Positions 1 to 8,636 of a stretch of DNA of 64,000 bases are shown piece by piece. The stretch lies in the NCBI RefSeq assembly GCF_002001005.1, contig NZ_MUNX01000075.1:48148-112147 (forward strand), written 5' to 3'. The notes beneath the pieces were generated by a model. It did not search any database and was not told the DNA's origin. It saw only the letters and a program-made list of their open reading frames with translations. The first letter of the stretch is position 1, and each line of letters starts with the position of its first letter. The position numbers and the translations under genes are program-made. The stretch is from Flavobacterium sp. A45. Its GTDB lineage: Bacteria > Bacteroidota > Bacteroidia > Flavobacteriales > Flavobacteriaceae.

Positions 1-475
1 CGGTAATTTCAATGATTGTTCCAGAACCTTTACTGTGAGAAATAATATATCGGGCAGCAATGCGACCAATTTCAATATTATCGGCGCCAAGATAAGCTGT
101 ATAGTTTTCACTGTCGATTTTTCTATCAACAATTAGGACAGGAATACCTGCTTTTATTGATTTTTCTACAACTGCAGTTAATGGCTTTGATTCAATTGGA
201 GATACAATAATCACATCAACCCTGTTTGAAATAAACCTTTCAATGTCTTCAATTTGTTTCTCTACATTATTATTAGCATCCTGAATAGTAAGATTAACTT
301 CAGGTCGCAAAGAGGCTTCAACCTTTATGGAACTATTCATCTGTTTACGCCAATCATCGGTGGTCATGGCTTGCGAAAAACCGACTTTTATCTTATTACC
401 GCTTTTTTGTTTACAGGACACTAAACTGAATGAAACGACAAGAAGTACAAATGTATATTTGACAATATGATTCAT
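1..475 (-). CDS. Periplasmic sugar-type substrate-binding lipoprotein (N-terminal part)
   Basis: The gene runs off the left edge; only the first 158 codons are present. The protein starts with a hydrophobic signal and a lipobox (SLVSC, Cys at residue 21), so it is probably a lipoprotein. The rest matches the Peripla_BP_4 (ribose/LacI-type) fold: KVGFSQAMTTDDWR near the start, then a segment reading VDVIIVSPIESKPL and a strand reading GIPVLIVDR, and a second conserved block YTAYLGADNIEIGR. It should bind a sugar or sugar-like ligand outside the inner membrane. In this phylum the same domain also forms the sensor part of long hybrid kinases or regulators, so the full protein may be much longer than a stand-alone binding protein. 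Confidence 0.8.
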   Translation of the reverse strand, partial: MNHIVKYTFVLLVVSFSLVSCKQKSGNKIKVGFSQAMTTDDWRKQMNSSIKVEASLRPEVNLTIQDANNNVEKQIEDIERFISNRVDVIIVSPIESKPLTAVVEKSIKAGIPVLIVDRKIDSENYTAYLGADNIEIGRIAARYIISHSKGSGTIIEIT

Positions 476-837
476 AAAAGAATAAAATTTAGGTAAAATG
501 AATATGTCTTTAAAATAATAAAGTATTTTAAATTACTATTATCAAAATAATTAGGAAGGATTATTTTGATAATGATAAAGGAAGGAAGTCGTAATAATAA
601 AAAAGTAAATTTAAACTTTTATTTTATGCCTGCAAAACTGTAGACACACATAATTAAATTAATTGCAAAAATATATCTTAACTTAGCATGCAATTTTTAT
701 TTGCAACTCTACTTCTCAATTATATTTTGAGCTGAAAAATAAGAAAACAATTCACTAATCAAGAAACTTGTTGAACAGTAATTTTTTATAGCTTTAAAAA
801 AACTCAAATCCTAAACAACAAAACATTAATTACCTAA

Positions 838-1199
838 TAACCCGCTCCCCGAAGAGTTCAATGGAAACGTGTATGCTACGCAAATGTCTCTGACTTTGCG
901 TTTCTTAAAAGTTCTTGAAAGATCATAAACATGATAAAAGTCTCCCGACTTTTTCCGTGAATGTTTTTAGAATTGCAGAGGTTTCAAAAATTATAAAAAA
1001 CTGCAAAGTAGCAAAGCTGTTATTTTGTAGTTTTTCTTTTCAATATACTAAGGAACATTTCGATTTATAAGCGATCATACTAGCAAAGGCGTTGAATTTG
1101 AAAGATAATTACGGAAAAAGTCGGGAGACTTTTATTAGATTTACAGCTTTAAAGAGCATTTAAAAAAGGTACAAAGTCAGGAGAATGCGGAGCGGGTTA
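838..1199. repeat. 362-bp inverted-repeat element (MITE-like)
   Basis: The ends are inverted copies of TAACCCGCTCC. Further in, a perfect 24-bp inverted pair lies at 935-958 and 1111-1134 (key core AAGTCTCCCGACTTTTTCC). Between end and inner pair the two arms stay partly similar (for example TGACTTTG on both sides), giving an imperfect terminal inverted repeat of about 120 bp around a unique centre. There is no ORF inside. It occupies most of the gene-less stretch 476-1261; the rest of that stretch is AT-rich and shows nothing else. It may be a non-autonomous transposon remnant or encode a folded RNA. Confidence 0.6.
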
Positions 1200-1261
1200 A
1201 AGCAGAATGAAATTATAAAACTTCTTACTACAAACCGAAAAGTTAGATTATAATAGATATT

Positions 1262-1855
1262 TTAATTTTTCTTATAAGCTAATTGACGAGTAACGCCAGT
1301 AATGTTTATACGATACTGAACCATTTCAATACTACACTTATAGTGTTCTGCAATTTCTTCAAATGTCATCCTCTTTTTTAATGAATAAAGTAAGGCGGGT
1401 CTAGGAAGTTGAAGACATGAACCTAACCATTCAGCTTCATCTTCTTGTTCAATATCTAAGCTTCTTAAAAAACCAGATAATCCTGTGGTTTTTGTTTTTT
1501 CAGAAACCTTGTGTTCACAAATAATGTGAGCTAGCTCATGCATTAAGTTACTTTGTTGTCTGGCCGGAGAATGTGTTGGATTATGAACAATAATATATTT
1601 TCCTTCTTTTAAAGGAATTGTGGCTGCAGACCAGTGGATTGAACCATTACCTAATAACTCATTTAATTGTTCTTCTGAAAGTCCTTGTACACTTGATGGT
1701 TCTAAAATAGGTATTTTTAAAAATTCACATAACTTAAATGCACAAAGAGGAGAAGATGGATATAATCCTAATTGATTTCTTAATTCAATGACTTTTTCAT
1801 CTGACCATTTCTTAAAACCTCTTTTATATTTAGTTTTCTTTTGTTGCAGAGGCAT
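1262..1855 (-). CDS. ImmA/IrrE-family zinc metallopeptidase
   Basis: 197 residues. The motif HELAH at residues 106-110 with upstream NLM is the HExxH zinc site of the ImmA/IrrE family, and the acidic stretch at 137-142 (EDEAEW) supplies the likely third ligand. The C-terminal part (FEEIAEHYKCSIEMVQYRI) resembles a small helix-turn-helix, common in this family. Members cleave partner XRE repressors to switch on mobile-element or stress genes. The start overlaps the end of the upstream XRE gene by 26 bp, so the two are co-transcribed and probably act as a protease-repressor pair. The target is inferred from the family, not shown here. Confidence 0.87.
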   Translation of the reverse strand: MPLQQKKTKYKRGFKKWSDEKVIELRNQLGLYPSSPLCAFKLCEFLKIPILEPSSVQGLSEEQLNELLGNGSIHWSAATIPLKEGKYIIVHNPTHSPARQQSNLMHELAHIICEHKVSEKTKTTGLSGFLRSLDIEQEDEAEWLGSCLQLPRPALLYSLKKRMTFEEIAEHYKCSIEMVQYRINITGVTRQLAYKKN

Positions 1856-2168
1856 AAGCTAAATTTATCATTTGTATTAGAGCTTCAGAAGTTGATGGTG
1901 GTAATGTTTTATCAGCTCTTAAATGTGCTATAACTTCATTCTGTACATCTTCGATATTTGAATTTGAATTTGTAAAATAATCTGTTGAAACTTCAAGCCA
2001 ATCACACAATCTTAAATATGTATCTATATCAGGTAAGTTTCCTTGTTCTATTCTTGAAAGTGTTGATGCACTAACACCTATTTCAGAAGCTAGTACTCTC
2101 AAACCTTTACTTCCTCTTTTCGATTTAATCATTTCTGAAAACCTTTGGGTATCTAATGAAGTGCTCAT
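1830..2168 (-). CDS. XRE-family transcriptional regulator
   Basis: 112 residues. The N-terminal two thirds form a Cro/CI-type helix-turn-helix: LRVLASEIGVSASTLSRIEQG, where the recognition helix follows VSAS. The tail (about 75-112) is a short helical extension. It overlaps the ImmA/IrrE-type gene and is transcribed away from the divergent 304-residue gene. Four GTTTC-type palindromes in the 100 bp in front of its start suggest autoregulation. By analogy with ImmR/ImmA pairs, it is likely the substrate of the neighbouring protease. Confidence 0.88.
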   Translation of the reverse strand: MSTSLDTQRFSEMIKSKRGSKGLRVLASEIGVSASTLSRIEQGNLPDIDTYLRLCDWLEVSTDYFTNSNSNIEDVQNEVIAHLRADKTLPPSTSEALIQMINLAYASATKEN

Positions 2169-2197
2169 TGTGAATAACTTTTAAATAATTGTGAATA

Positions 2198-2282
2198 ACG
2201 TTTCTGCAAACGTACAAATGTTTCTTTGAAGAAACAAATTTAATTCGTTTCTTTGCAGAGATATTTGTTTCATAAAAGAAAC
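2198..2282. promoter_or_regulatory. Operator array upstream of the XRE gene
   Basis: Four related sites occur in 85 bp: ACGTTTCTGCAAACGT (2198-2213, palindromic), GTTTCTTTGAAGAAAC (2220-2235, near-perfect palindrome), GTTTCTTTGCAGAG (2247-2260, half-conserved) and GTTTCATAAAAGAAAC (2267-2282, palindromic). They lie between the XRE start at 2168 and the divergent gene. The likely reading is a repressor-binding array for the XRE protein. The rest of 2283-2633 is AT-rich and shows no further clear signal. Confidence 0.55.
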
Positions 2283-2633
2283 AGTACTTTATATTTAACA
2301 AAAATACTGATTTCGTCAAATCTTTCTTGTCGAGAAGTTGAAAGAATAGTAGAAACAAAAAAAATACATGGTTTGAATAAATTTCATTTAAAGACCAAAT
2401 ATTAATTAAAATAATAAAACTATGGATCCATAAAATAACCTAAGTATAATTTTTAATTACAAAAGCTCTAATATTAATACAAAGGAGAAACATTAAAGTG
2501 TGTGTCAAAATTGCATTTAAATCATTAGTTATTTGATAAATAGATTATTATATAAAAAAAACAATACGGGTGAAATGCCCAAATTCATCTTATTAATTCA
2601 AAATAAAGCATTAATTTTTAATTCAAATTACTC

Positions 2634-3548
2634 ATGAAACAAGTACACACATTCAAAGATCATTATAGAATAAACAAAAGAGATTTTGTTGAATTCGTAA
2701 ATATCCCGCTCGATGGGGATTTATTAGCATTTATTTGCCCTTTTCTAATTGCGAATAATAGAGAGTATGAAGTTGTAGATGAAATTTATCTACAATTAGT
2801 AGATTTTTTCACAAACCTAAATAGAAAATATATCGTTCCTAAGGATAAGACAAATGGACTAAAATTTCTATCAGATTTGCATGAACCAAACGAATATCAT
2901 CTAGGATATTCAGATTCAAACAAAGGAAAAGCCATTGCCCATGAAAAAGCAGAGTTAATTTATGACTCATTAAGTAAAAATATATTTGCTCAACAAGGTA
3001 TATCAATTACTAATGAAGCTCATAATATTTTGTTACTTGTAGAAGGTATTGGCCAAGATATAATGTCAGATACGATTTCTAATGTTTGCAGAAATATATT
3101 TGCAGAGTTTACAGAGAAACAATGTGCAAAACATAAAATTCAAACTTTCAAAACTAAAGTTAGGTTCTATAATTCTACACTTGGAAAATGGGATACTAAA
3201 GAATATAATCTTCCTCAATATAAAGGGGAAAAAATAATTTTAGTTCCTAAAATTATTGTCTCCGGCGGAAGAGCTTATTCCACTAGATATAATTATTTTA
3301 TAGCTAGCAATTATATTTCTAAAGATATAATGGATCTGAAAGTTGTTGCCAAAAATGATAAAATGATTTCAACATTAAAAGATGGAACAAAAAAACTTAT
3401 AATAAAAGAAATCTATAAGGCTTATGGAAAGCCTAAAAATGATTTAGTAGATTTTGTTTTAGAATATCAAGGCTCTCTGCAAGACTTTCTTGATTATAGT
3501 AAAGCACATTATCCAGCATTAGATTTAGATAATATTATCGAAAATTAA
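2634..3548 (+). CDS. Uncharacterised protein divergent from the XRE/ImmA pair
   Basis: 304 residues, soluble, no signal peptide or membrane helix. I cannot assign a named domain. The middle holds a conserved-looking block VEGIGQDIMSDTISN (136-150) followed by an FTEKQC segment, then ILVPKIIV (202-209) and LKDGTKKL (248-255). I recall this arrangement from hypothetical proteins in accessory and defence regions, but not a proven function. The gene is strikingly AT-rich, has its own terminator, and sits head-to-head with the repressor-protease pair. That suggests a cargo or effector gene controlled by that pair. The ATG at 2634 is the only good start. Confidence 0.75.
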   Translation: MKQVHTFKDHYRINKRDFVEFVNIPLDGDLLAFICPFLIANNREYEVVDEIYLQLVDFFTNLNRKYIVPKDKTNGLKFLSDLHEPNEYHLGYSDSNKGKAIAHEKAELIYDSLSKNIFAQQGISITNEAHNILLLVEGIGQDIMSDTISNVCRNIFAEFTEKQCAKHKIQTFKTKVRFYNSTLGKWDTKEYNLPQYKGEKIILVPKIIVSGGRAYSTRYNYFIASNYISKDIMDLKVVAKNDKMISTLKDGTKKLIIKEIYKAYGKPKNDLVDFVLEYQGSLQDFLDYSKAHYPALDLDNIIEN

Positions 3549-3596
3549 AATAAAAATGCCCTAATCATTTCTTTTAAAGAAACAGCAACAACTGTA

Positions 3597-3633
3597 AAGC
3601 CTTCAAAAAACTTTTTTGGAGGCTTTTTTTAAT
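3597..3633 (+). terminator. Rho-independent terminator of the 304-residue gene
   Basis: A 14-bp stem (AAGCCTTCAAAAAA with its complement, one G-T wobble) is followed by seven T residues. It lies about 50 bp after the stop codon. Confidence 0.8.
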
Positions 3634-3683
3634 CCCTCTGTTAACGCAAGCATCCCGCTCGTGCACCCAAAGTACAAGAATAC

Positions 3684-3850
3684 AATCGGCTAAAATTTTT
3701 ATTAAAAACTAAATTTCTCGTTTAGCCCCGATGGAAGCGATATCCTTTTCCTGAATCCTTTAGCCAGGAAAAGATTTAGCGGACAGCGGGACTGAATATG
3801 TTATGAAAATGGATTTTCTGCTCCTAAAAAAATCATCAAACATTCTTTAG
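3684..3850 (+). ncRNA. Structured flavobacterial repeat, possible Flavo-1-type RNA (copy 1)
   Basis: The core at 3721-3792 begins TTTAGCCCCGAT and ends TAGCGGACAGCGGGAC, enclosing a hairpin CTTTTCCTG / CAGGAAAAG. Similarity to the second copy near 53.2 kb extends upstream (AATACAATCGG...AAATTTTT) and downstream (TTCTGCTCC then an A-run). The hairpin sequences differ between the copies but both pair, which argues for a conserved RNA or ssDNA fold. I think it may be the Rfam Flavo-1 motif, but could not check. It fills most of the gene-less stretch 3634-3942. Confidence 0.5.
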
Positions 3851-3942
3851 TTAATTCACTTATAAATGAAATAATTAACAAAAAAAACTCAGTATCTTTA
3901 TGAGTCTTAAAATCAAGCATTTATAATCAAAATTTTAAAAAT

Positions 3943-5001
3943 ATGGAAACCACAAATGTAAAAGCTTACGGCACTGTAGCTGCTGATGCCCCCCTAAAAC
4001 AAATGGATATCCAACGCAGAAACGCAACTGCGAAAGATATTGAAATCGATATTTTGTATTGTGGCGTTTGTCACTCTGATCTGCACACCGCTAGAAATGA
4101 CTGGGGATTCACGACATATCCGACTGTTGTTGGCCACGAAATTGTTGGAAAAGTGACCAAAGTAGGAAGTCAAGTCACCAAGCTAAAAGTGGGCGATTTT
4201 GCGGCAGTGGGCTGTTTGGTTGGTTCTTGCCACACTTGCGATAACTGCAAACACGATCTGGAACAATATTGCTCGAACGGATGGATTGGTACTTATAACA
4301 GTCCCGACAAATATTTGGGTGGAATGACTTATGGAGGCTATTCTGAAAAAATTGTGGTTGAAGAACACTTTGTTCTAAAAGTACCTGCGAATCTTGATCT
4401 TGCCGCTACTGCGCCTTTGTTGTGCGCCGGTATTACGACTTGGTCACCGCTTCGCCACTGGAAAGTGGGTAAAGGAAGTAAAGTTGCCGTTGTAGGTTTG
4501 GGCGGATTGGGACATATGGCAATAAAACTAGCCAAAGGTTTGGGCGCGGAAGTTACACTATTTTCAAGAACTCCAGGTAAAGAAAAAGACGCTTTGGACT
4601 TGGGTGCCGACTCTGTTATCATTTCAACCGAAGATAGCCAAATGGGATCCGTAAGTGGAAAATTCGATTTGATTATTGACACCGTTCCTTATGTTCACGA
4701 CGTAAATCCTTATGTTGGAACTTTGAATACCAGTGGAACTTTGGTTATTGTGGGATACTTAGGCGGTTTGGAACCTTTCTTGAACACTGTTCCTATGATA
4801 ATGGGCAGAAAATCGGTAGCAGGTTCTTTAATTGGCGGGATCGCCGAAACTCAGGAAATGCTTGACTTTTGTGGAAAACACAACATCGTGTCCGAAATTG
4901 AATTAATCAAAATGCAAGACATCAACGAAGCTTACGAAAGAATGTTGAAAAGTGATGTACACTATCGCTTTGTGATTGATATGGCTTCGCTCAAGGGATG
5001 A
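3943..5001 (+). CDS. Zinc-dependent NAD(P) alcohol dehydrogenase (YahK/CAD type)
   Basis: 352 residues, a full-length medium-chain dehydrogenase that interconverts alcohols and aldehydes. The catalytic zinc site is seen as GVCHSDLH (Cys43) and GHE (His65, Glu66). The structural zinc cysteines are in GSCHTCDNCKHDLEQYC (96, 99, 102, 110). The Rossmann nucleotide loop is GLGGLGHMAIK near residue 187. The pattern fits the YahK/cinnamyl-alcohol-dehydrogenase group, usually NADPH-dependent aldehyde reductases with broad substrate range. It appears monocistronic; a TATCTTTA box at 3893-3900 may be its -7 element. Confidence 0.9.
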   Translation: METTNVKAYGTVAADAPLKQMDIQRRNATAKDIEIDILYCGVCHSDLHTARNDWGFTTYPTVVGHEIVGKVTKVGSQVTKLKVGDFAAVGCLVGSCHTCDNCKHDLEQYCSNGWIGTYNSPDKYLGGMTYGGYSEKIVVEEHFVLKVPANLDLAATAPLLCAGITTWSPLRHWKVGKGSKVAVVGLGGLGHMAIKLAKGLGAEVTLFSRTPGKEKDALDLGADSVIISTEDSQMGSVSGKFDLIIDTVPYVHDVNPYVGTLNTSGTLVIVGYLGGLEPFLNTVPMIMGRKSVAGSLIGGIAETQEMLDFCGKHNIVSEIELIKMQDINEAYERMLKSDVHYRFVIDMASLKG

Positions 5002-5110
5002 GAAAAAGTTGCTGAGATTCTAAGAATCTAAGTGGCTAAGATTTTATGTTGAGAATTACAAAAGCAATATGACTATTCGTATCTCAATCTAGAATCTAAT
5101 TATTAGTATG

Positions 5111-5167
5111 CTTTGCGCCTCTGCGTCTTTGCGAGCGCAATCCACGCAAAGGCGCAGAGGCGCAAAG
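5111..5167. repeat. Inverted repeat of the CTTTGCGCC type
   Basis: Two 23-bp arms, each built from CTTTGCG/CGCAAAG modules and differing at one base, flank a short loop. This G+C-rich palindrome stands out from AT-rich surroundings and is of a kind common between flavobacterial genes. A weaker relative lies before trpF (about 51270-51312). It could end transcription of the dehydrogenase gene, but there is no T-run. Confidence 0.7.
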
Positions 5168-5221
5168 AACAGAAAGTTTTAAAGCTTGTAAAAAACAATA
5201 AATTTAGTTAGAGTAAAAAAC

Positions 5222-5638
5222 ATGAAACAAACAAATAACAGCACACAAAATCCAATTTTCCCTCAAGGCGATAAAGCAAATCCTGATTATTTCACTGGAA
5301 ATGCCTGGGTTAAATTATTAGTAAGTGAAAATGAATTTAATAGTATCATCGGAAACGTAACTTTTGAAGCGGGAGCCCGAAACAATTGGCACACGCATCC
5401 GGGTGGTCAAATCCTTATTGTAACCTACGGAATTGGATATTATCAGGAGAAAGGCAAACCTATTCAATTAATTCAAAGAGGTGATGTGATTAAAATTCCA
5501 GCTGATATAAAGCATTGGCATGGTGCTTCAAGAGATAATACGCTAACCCATATAGCGATTACAGCTGCTACTCCAAAAGGGGCCGTTGATTGGTTGGAAA
5601 GAGTAACCGATGAGGAATTCAATAGTTATAACCAGTAA
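5222..5638 (+). CDS. Small cupin protein
   Basis: 138 residues forming one cupin barrel. Motif 1 is seen as NNWHTHPGGQ with a later glutamine/tyrosine stretch, and motif 2 as PADIKHWHGA, giving the usual histidines for one metal ion. The sequence resembles cupins annotated as carboxymuconolactone-decarboxylase-associated or mandelonitrile-lyase-like. The real substrate cannot be told from sequence. It has its own start and a strong terminator. Confidence 0.85.
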   Translation: MKQTNNSTQNPIFPQGDKANPDYFTGNAWVKLLVSENEFNSIIGNVTFEAGARNNWHTHPGGQILIVTYGIGYYQEKGKPIQLIQRGDVIKIPADIKHWHGASRDNTLTHIAITAATPKGAVDWLERVTDEEFNSYNQ

Positions 5639-5670
5639 AAGCGATCAATTATTTCAATATTTTACTACGC

Positions 5671-5711
5671 AAAAAACGTTATTACTCAAGATTTAAGTAA
5701 TAACGTTTTTT
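5671..5711. terminator. Bidirectional terminator
   Basis: A perfect 16-bp stem (AAAAAACGTTATTACT and its complement) with a 9-nt loop ends in A/T runs on both sides. It serves the cupin gene on the plus strand and the convergent cyclase operon on the minus strand. Confidence 0.9.
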
Positions 5712-5733
5712 GTATTTAAAGAACTCAAAATAC

Positions 5734-6777
5734 TCATTCAATTACTTCATAGGTGTTTACTGGTACTGATTTATTTTTCAGAACATATTCACCATTTAGT
5801 TCACACTTAAAAGACTCTTTAGCAATATGATAAACAGCCTCTGAGATAAGAATCTGACCCGGTTTGGCGACACTTTGCAATCTTTGTGCTGTATTTACTG
5901 CATCGCCAATAACAGTATAATCAAATCGCTTTAATGATGCCGAACCAATATTTCCCGAAACCATTTCTCCAGAGTTAATACCTATCGAAATTTCTGGTTT
6001 GTATTTTTTGTCTCCAACTGTTATTTCTTCGATATTATTGATTTGATTTTTTAATGCGAGCCCTGCATCTATAGCTCTATCCAAATGATAATCTCCCCTA
6101 AAAACAGCCATAACGGCATCACCCATAAATTTATCTACATGTCCTTCCTGAGCAATAATTTCTTTTACGATTGTATCGAATAATCCGTTAAGCAAATTCA
6201 CAATTGTATTTGCCGGAAATTGCTCCGTAATCGAAGTAAAACCACATACATCTATAAAAAGTACTGTAGCTTCCAGCATTTCATTTTTAAGAAGACTAGT
6301 TTCAAACTCCTTATTGGTCATAAAATTAATTACATTTTCATCAACATACATCTTGAGAATATTATTCTCCTTGATTGCTTTGATAGTTTCCTGCAATTGT
6401 CTGACATGCAAGATAGTTTTCTCCATAGTTAAGTCCAGATCATCAAAATCAACGGGTTTGCAAACAAAATCAAAAGCGCCTCTATTCATGGCTGTCCGTA
6501 TATTTTGCATATCTCCATAGGCAGATACCATAACCGCTTTCAACATTGGATTGGCTTCGGGCAACCTGCTCAATAAAGTTAGTCCATCCATTATTGGCAT
6601 ATTAATATCACTCAATATGATATCCAGATCTGGATGTTCAGCAACTTTCAGCAAAGCCTCTTCCCCATTCTGAGCAAAAATGAATTCGTAAACATTTTCC
6701 CGAATCTTTTTTCTGAACTTTTGCTTTACTAGAATCTCTAAATCTGCTTCGTCATCAACTACAAGTATCTTAGCCAT
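5734..6777 (-). CDS. Response regulator with class III adenylate cyclase domain
   Basis: 347 residues: a receiver domain (1-125; Asp8/Asp9, phospho-acceptor Asp57 in LSDINMP, Lys107), a helical linker, then a class III nucleotide cyclase (about 165-345). Metal-binding aspartates are Asp176 (FIDVCGFT) and Asp220 (DKFMGDAVMAVF). Lys216 and the Thr in YTVIGDAVN are the residues expected for ATP rather than GTP, so cAMP is the probable product. It is the last gene of a four-gene signalling operon and overlaps the upstream receiver gene by 8 bp. Phosphorylation by the neighbouring kinases would set cyclase activity; that link is inferred from position. Confidence 0.9.
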   Translation of the reverse strand: MAKILVVDDEADLEILVKQKFRKKIRENVYEFIFAQNGEEALLKVAEHPDLDIILSDINMPIMDGLTLLSRLPEANPMLKAVMVSAYGDMQNIRTAMNRGAFDFVCKPVDFDDLDLTMEKTILHVRQLQETIKAIKENNILKMYVDENVINFMTNKEFETSLLKNEMLEATVLFIDVCGFTSITEQFPANTIVNLLNGLFDTIVKEIIAQEGHVDKFMGDAVMAVFRGDYHLDRAIDAGLALKNQINNIEEITVGDKKYKPEISIGINSGEMVSGNIGSASLKRFDYTVIGDAVNTAQRLQSVAKPGQILISEAVYHIAKESFKCELNGEYVLKNKSVPVNTYEVIE

Positions 6778-7153
6778 TGTCCATGATTTTTTTTAGTTTC
6801 TCTTTCAATACATTAAAATCTAATGGTTTTGTCAAAAAATCATTCGCACCGTTTTCCATAGATTGTTTGTAATTTTCTTCGTCCCCATAAGCGGTAATCA
6901 TCATCACTACAGGCTGTGGGCCATGAAAATCATGTCGTATTCTCGACAAAAGTTCTATCCCGCTCATCCCTGGCATATTTATATCCGAAAGAATCAGCAC
7001 TACTTCCGAAGCTTTGCCTTTAAGATAATCTAATGCTTCTTCACCCGAAAGGGCAAAATCGAATTCAAAATCGTGATGCCGTAATTCTTTCCGAAAATGT
7101 TGCAAGAAAAGCGGTTGTATATCGGCTTCATCATCTACTACCAGTATTTTCAT
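6770..7153 (-). CDS. Single-domain response regulator
   Basis: 127 residues, only a CheY-like receiver: acidic pocket DDEAD (8-12 region), phospho-acceptor Asp57 in LSDINMPGMSG, the Thr/Ser switch in MITAYG, and Lys in TKPLDF. It has no output domain, so it probably acts as a phosphate shuttle or by binding a partner. It is closely similar to the receiver of the following cyclase gene, with which it overlaps, which suggests tandem duplication. Confidence 0.92.
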   Translation of the reverse strand: MKILVVDDEADIQPLFLQHFRKELRHHDFEFDFALSGEEALDYLKGKASEVVLILSDINMPGMSGIELLSRIRHDFHGPQPVVMMITAYGDEENYKQSMENGANDFLTKPLDFNVLKEKLKKIMDNG

Positions 7154-7261
7154 TTAAACTTATTTTAAGTTATTATTATTTTAAAAAACCAACATAATAC
7201 CTAACATTCAATTACTTACCTGTTTTTAAATTTACGAATTTTATTATTTGAAAGTATACTT

Positions 7262-8611
7262 TTATTCTATTGGAAGTAAAACTGTAAAAACGGTATAGTC
7301 ATTTTCTCGGCTATCGATAGCAATTGTTCCGCCATGACCTTTTACCACTATATCATAACTTAAAGACAATCCTAAACCTGTGCCCTCACCACTGGGTTTG
7401 GTGGTAAAGAACGGCTGCATTATTTTGTCTTTAATAGTTCCCGGAATTCCAATACCATTGTCTTTTACTGTTATTTCAATTCCTTTTTCTTTTAATTCAG
7501 TCTTCACACTGACTATTGGTTTATATCCTTCTCCTAATTTTTTCTGCATTTGATGTGTGGCATAAAAAGCATTCGTGAACAAATTCAGCAATACACGACC
7601 AATTTCTTGGGTCAATACATTTATTTTAGGTAGGTTTTCATCAAAATCGGTAACTAGATCGGCATTAAAACTTTTGTCTTTGGCACGAAGTCCATGATAG
7701 GCTAGTCTCAGATATTCATCGGCCAATTTGTTGATGTTAGTGGGTTCTTTTACGGTATTTCCTATTCGACTGTGTTGCAGCATTCCTTTTACAATACTGT
7801 CAGCGCGTTTGCCATGAAAGTTTATTTTTTCAAGGTTTTTTTTGATGTCGTTTGCAATGTTTTTAACTTCATCAAAATCCCCTTTAACTATTTCCTCATT
7901 CATTTCGTCCAAAAGTTCACTACTCACTTCACTAAAATTATTCACAAAGTTTAATGGGTTCTGAATTTCATGAGCAATCCCAGCAGTAAGTTCCCCAAGT
8001 GAAGCCATTTTTTCAGATTGAATTAATTGCGCCTGAGTTGTTTTTAGTTCATCGAGTGTCTTTTGCAATTCTTCCTTTTGTCCTAAAATTTCAGCAGTAC
8101 GTTCTGCTACCTGTATCTCTAATTTTTCTTTTAAAATTTCGGACTGTAAAAACTCTTTTTCAAGCTCTATGGCTTTTAATCGTTCTTTTTCCATGTCCTT
8201 GCGCTGTTTTCTATTAACAAAGAACATCGCAAAAAACCAGATGATTGAAAAAAGAATTGCTGTATCAAAATAATTATTCCATTCTTGATGAAAAGAGGAG
8301 TTGATGAGCTCTGTAAAATCTTTTAAAAAATTCACAGCTACAAAAGGCAATATGGAATAAATAAATGACTTAACAGAAATAAACTCCTTTTGGGTAAGGC
8401 AAAAATAAATTACAGTAAACAACATTGCATGCGCTATCCAAGCAGTTATGTCTTTGCTGGAACCTAATAGGATTCCCGTGATTAGAAGCACAACTGAGAA
8501 CCAAAATCCTATGCTCAAATATTTATCAATTTGGGGCAATAAAATTTTGCTTTGCAATGCTCTTCGCAAATGACTAAAAACGATAATTAATAGAATATAA
8601 TCAAAGTTCAT
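7262..8611 (-). CDS. Membrane sensor histidine kinase
   Basis: 449 residues. The first 135 residues contain about five hydrophobic helices. A charged coiled coil (about 138-200) leads into the dimerisation/phospho-acceptor helix LGELTAGIAHEIQNPLNF, and then an HATPase domain with N box (NLFTNAFYATH), G1 (DNGIGIP) and G2 (GEGTGLGLSLS). The kinase half is nearly the same as that of the propeller kinase just upstream, so one was copied from the other. It lies 25 bp after that gene and 108 bp before the receiver. The ligand is unknown. Confidence 0.9.
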   Translation of the reverse strand: MNFDYILLIIVFSHLRRALQSKILLPQIDKYLSIGFWFSVVLLITGILLGSSKDITAWIAHAMLFTVIYFCLTQKEFISVKSFIYSILPFVAVNFLKDFTELINSSFHQEWNNYFDTAILFSIIWFFAMFFVNRKQRKDMEKERLKAIELEKEFLQSEILKEKLEIQVAERTAEILGQKEELQKTLDELKTTQAQLIQSEKMASLGELTAGIAHEIQNPLNFVNNFSEVSSELLDEMNEEIVKGDFDEVKNIANDIKKNLEKINFHGKRADSIVKGMLQHSRIGNTVKEPTNINKLADEYLRLAYHGLRAKDKSFNADLVTDFDENLPKINVLTQEIGRVLLNLFTNAFYATHQMQKKLGEGYKPIVSVKTELKEKGIEITVKDNGIGIPGTIKDKIMQPFFTTKPSGEGTGLGLSLSYDIVVKGHGGTIAIDSRENDYTVFTVLLPIE

Positions 8612-8636
8612 ATTTGATAAATTAAATAGTAATAAA

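Noticed and set aside
2125..2358. 77-codon minus-strand frame in front of the XRE gene
   Set aside because: It overlaps the XRE start and the operator array and has a low-complexity composition; not a plausible gene.
5111..5167. GC-rich palindrome considered as a tRNA or CRISPR repeat
   Set aside because: It is a single inverted repeat without a cloverleaf or spaced direct repeats.
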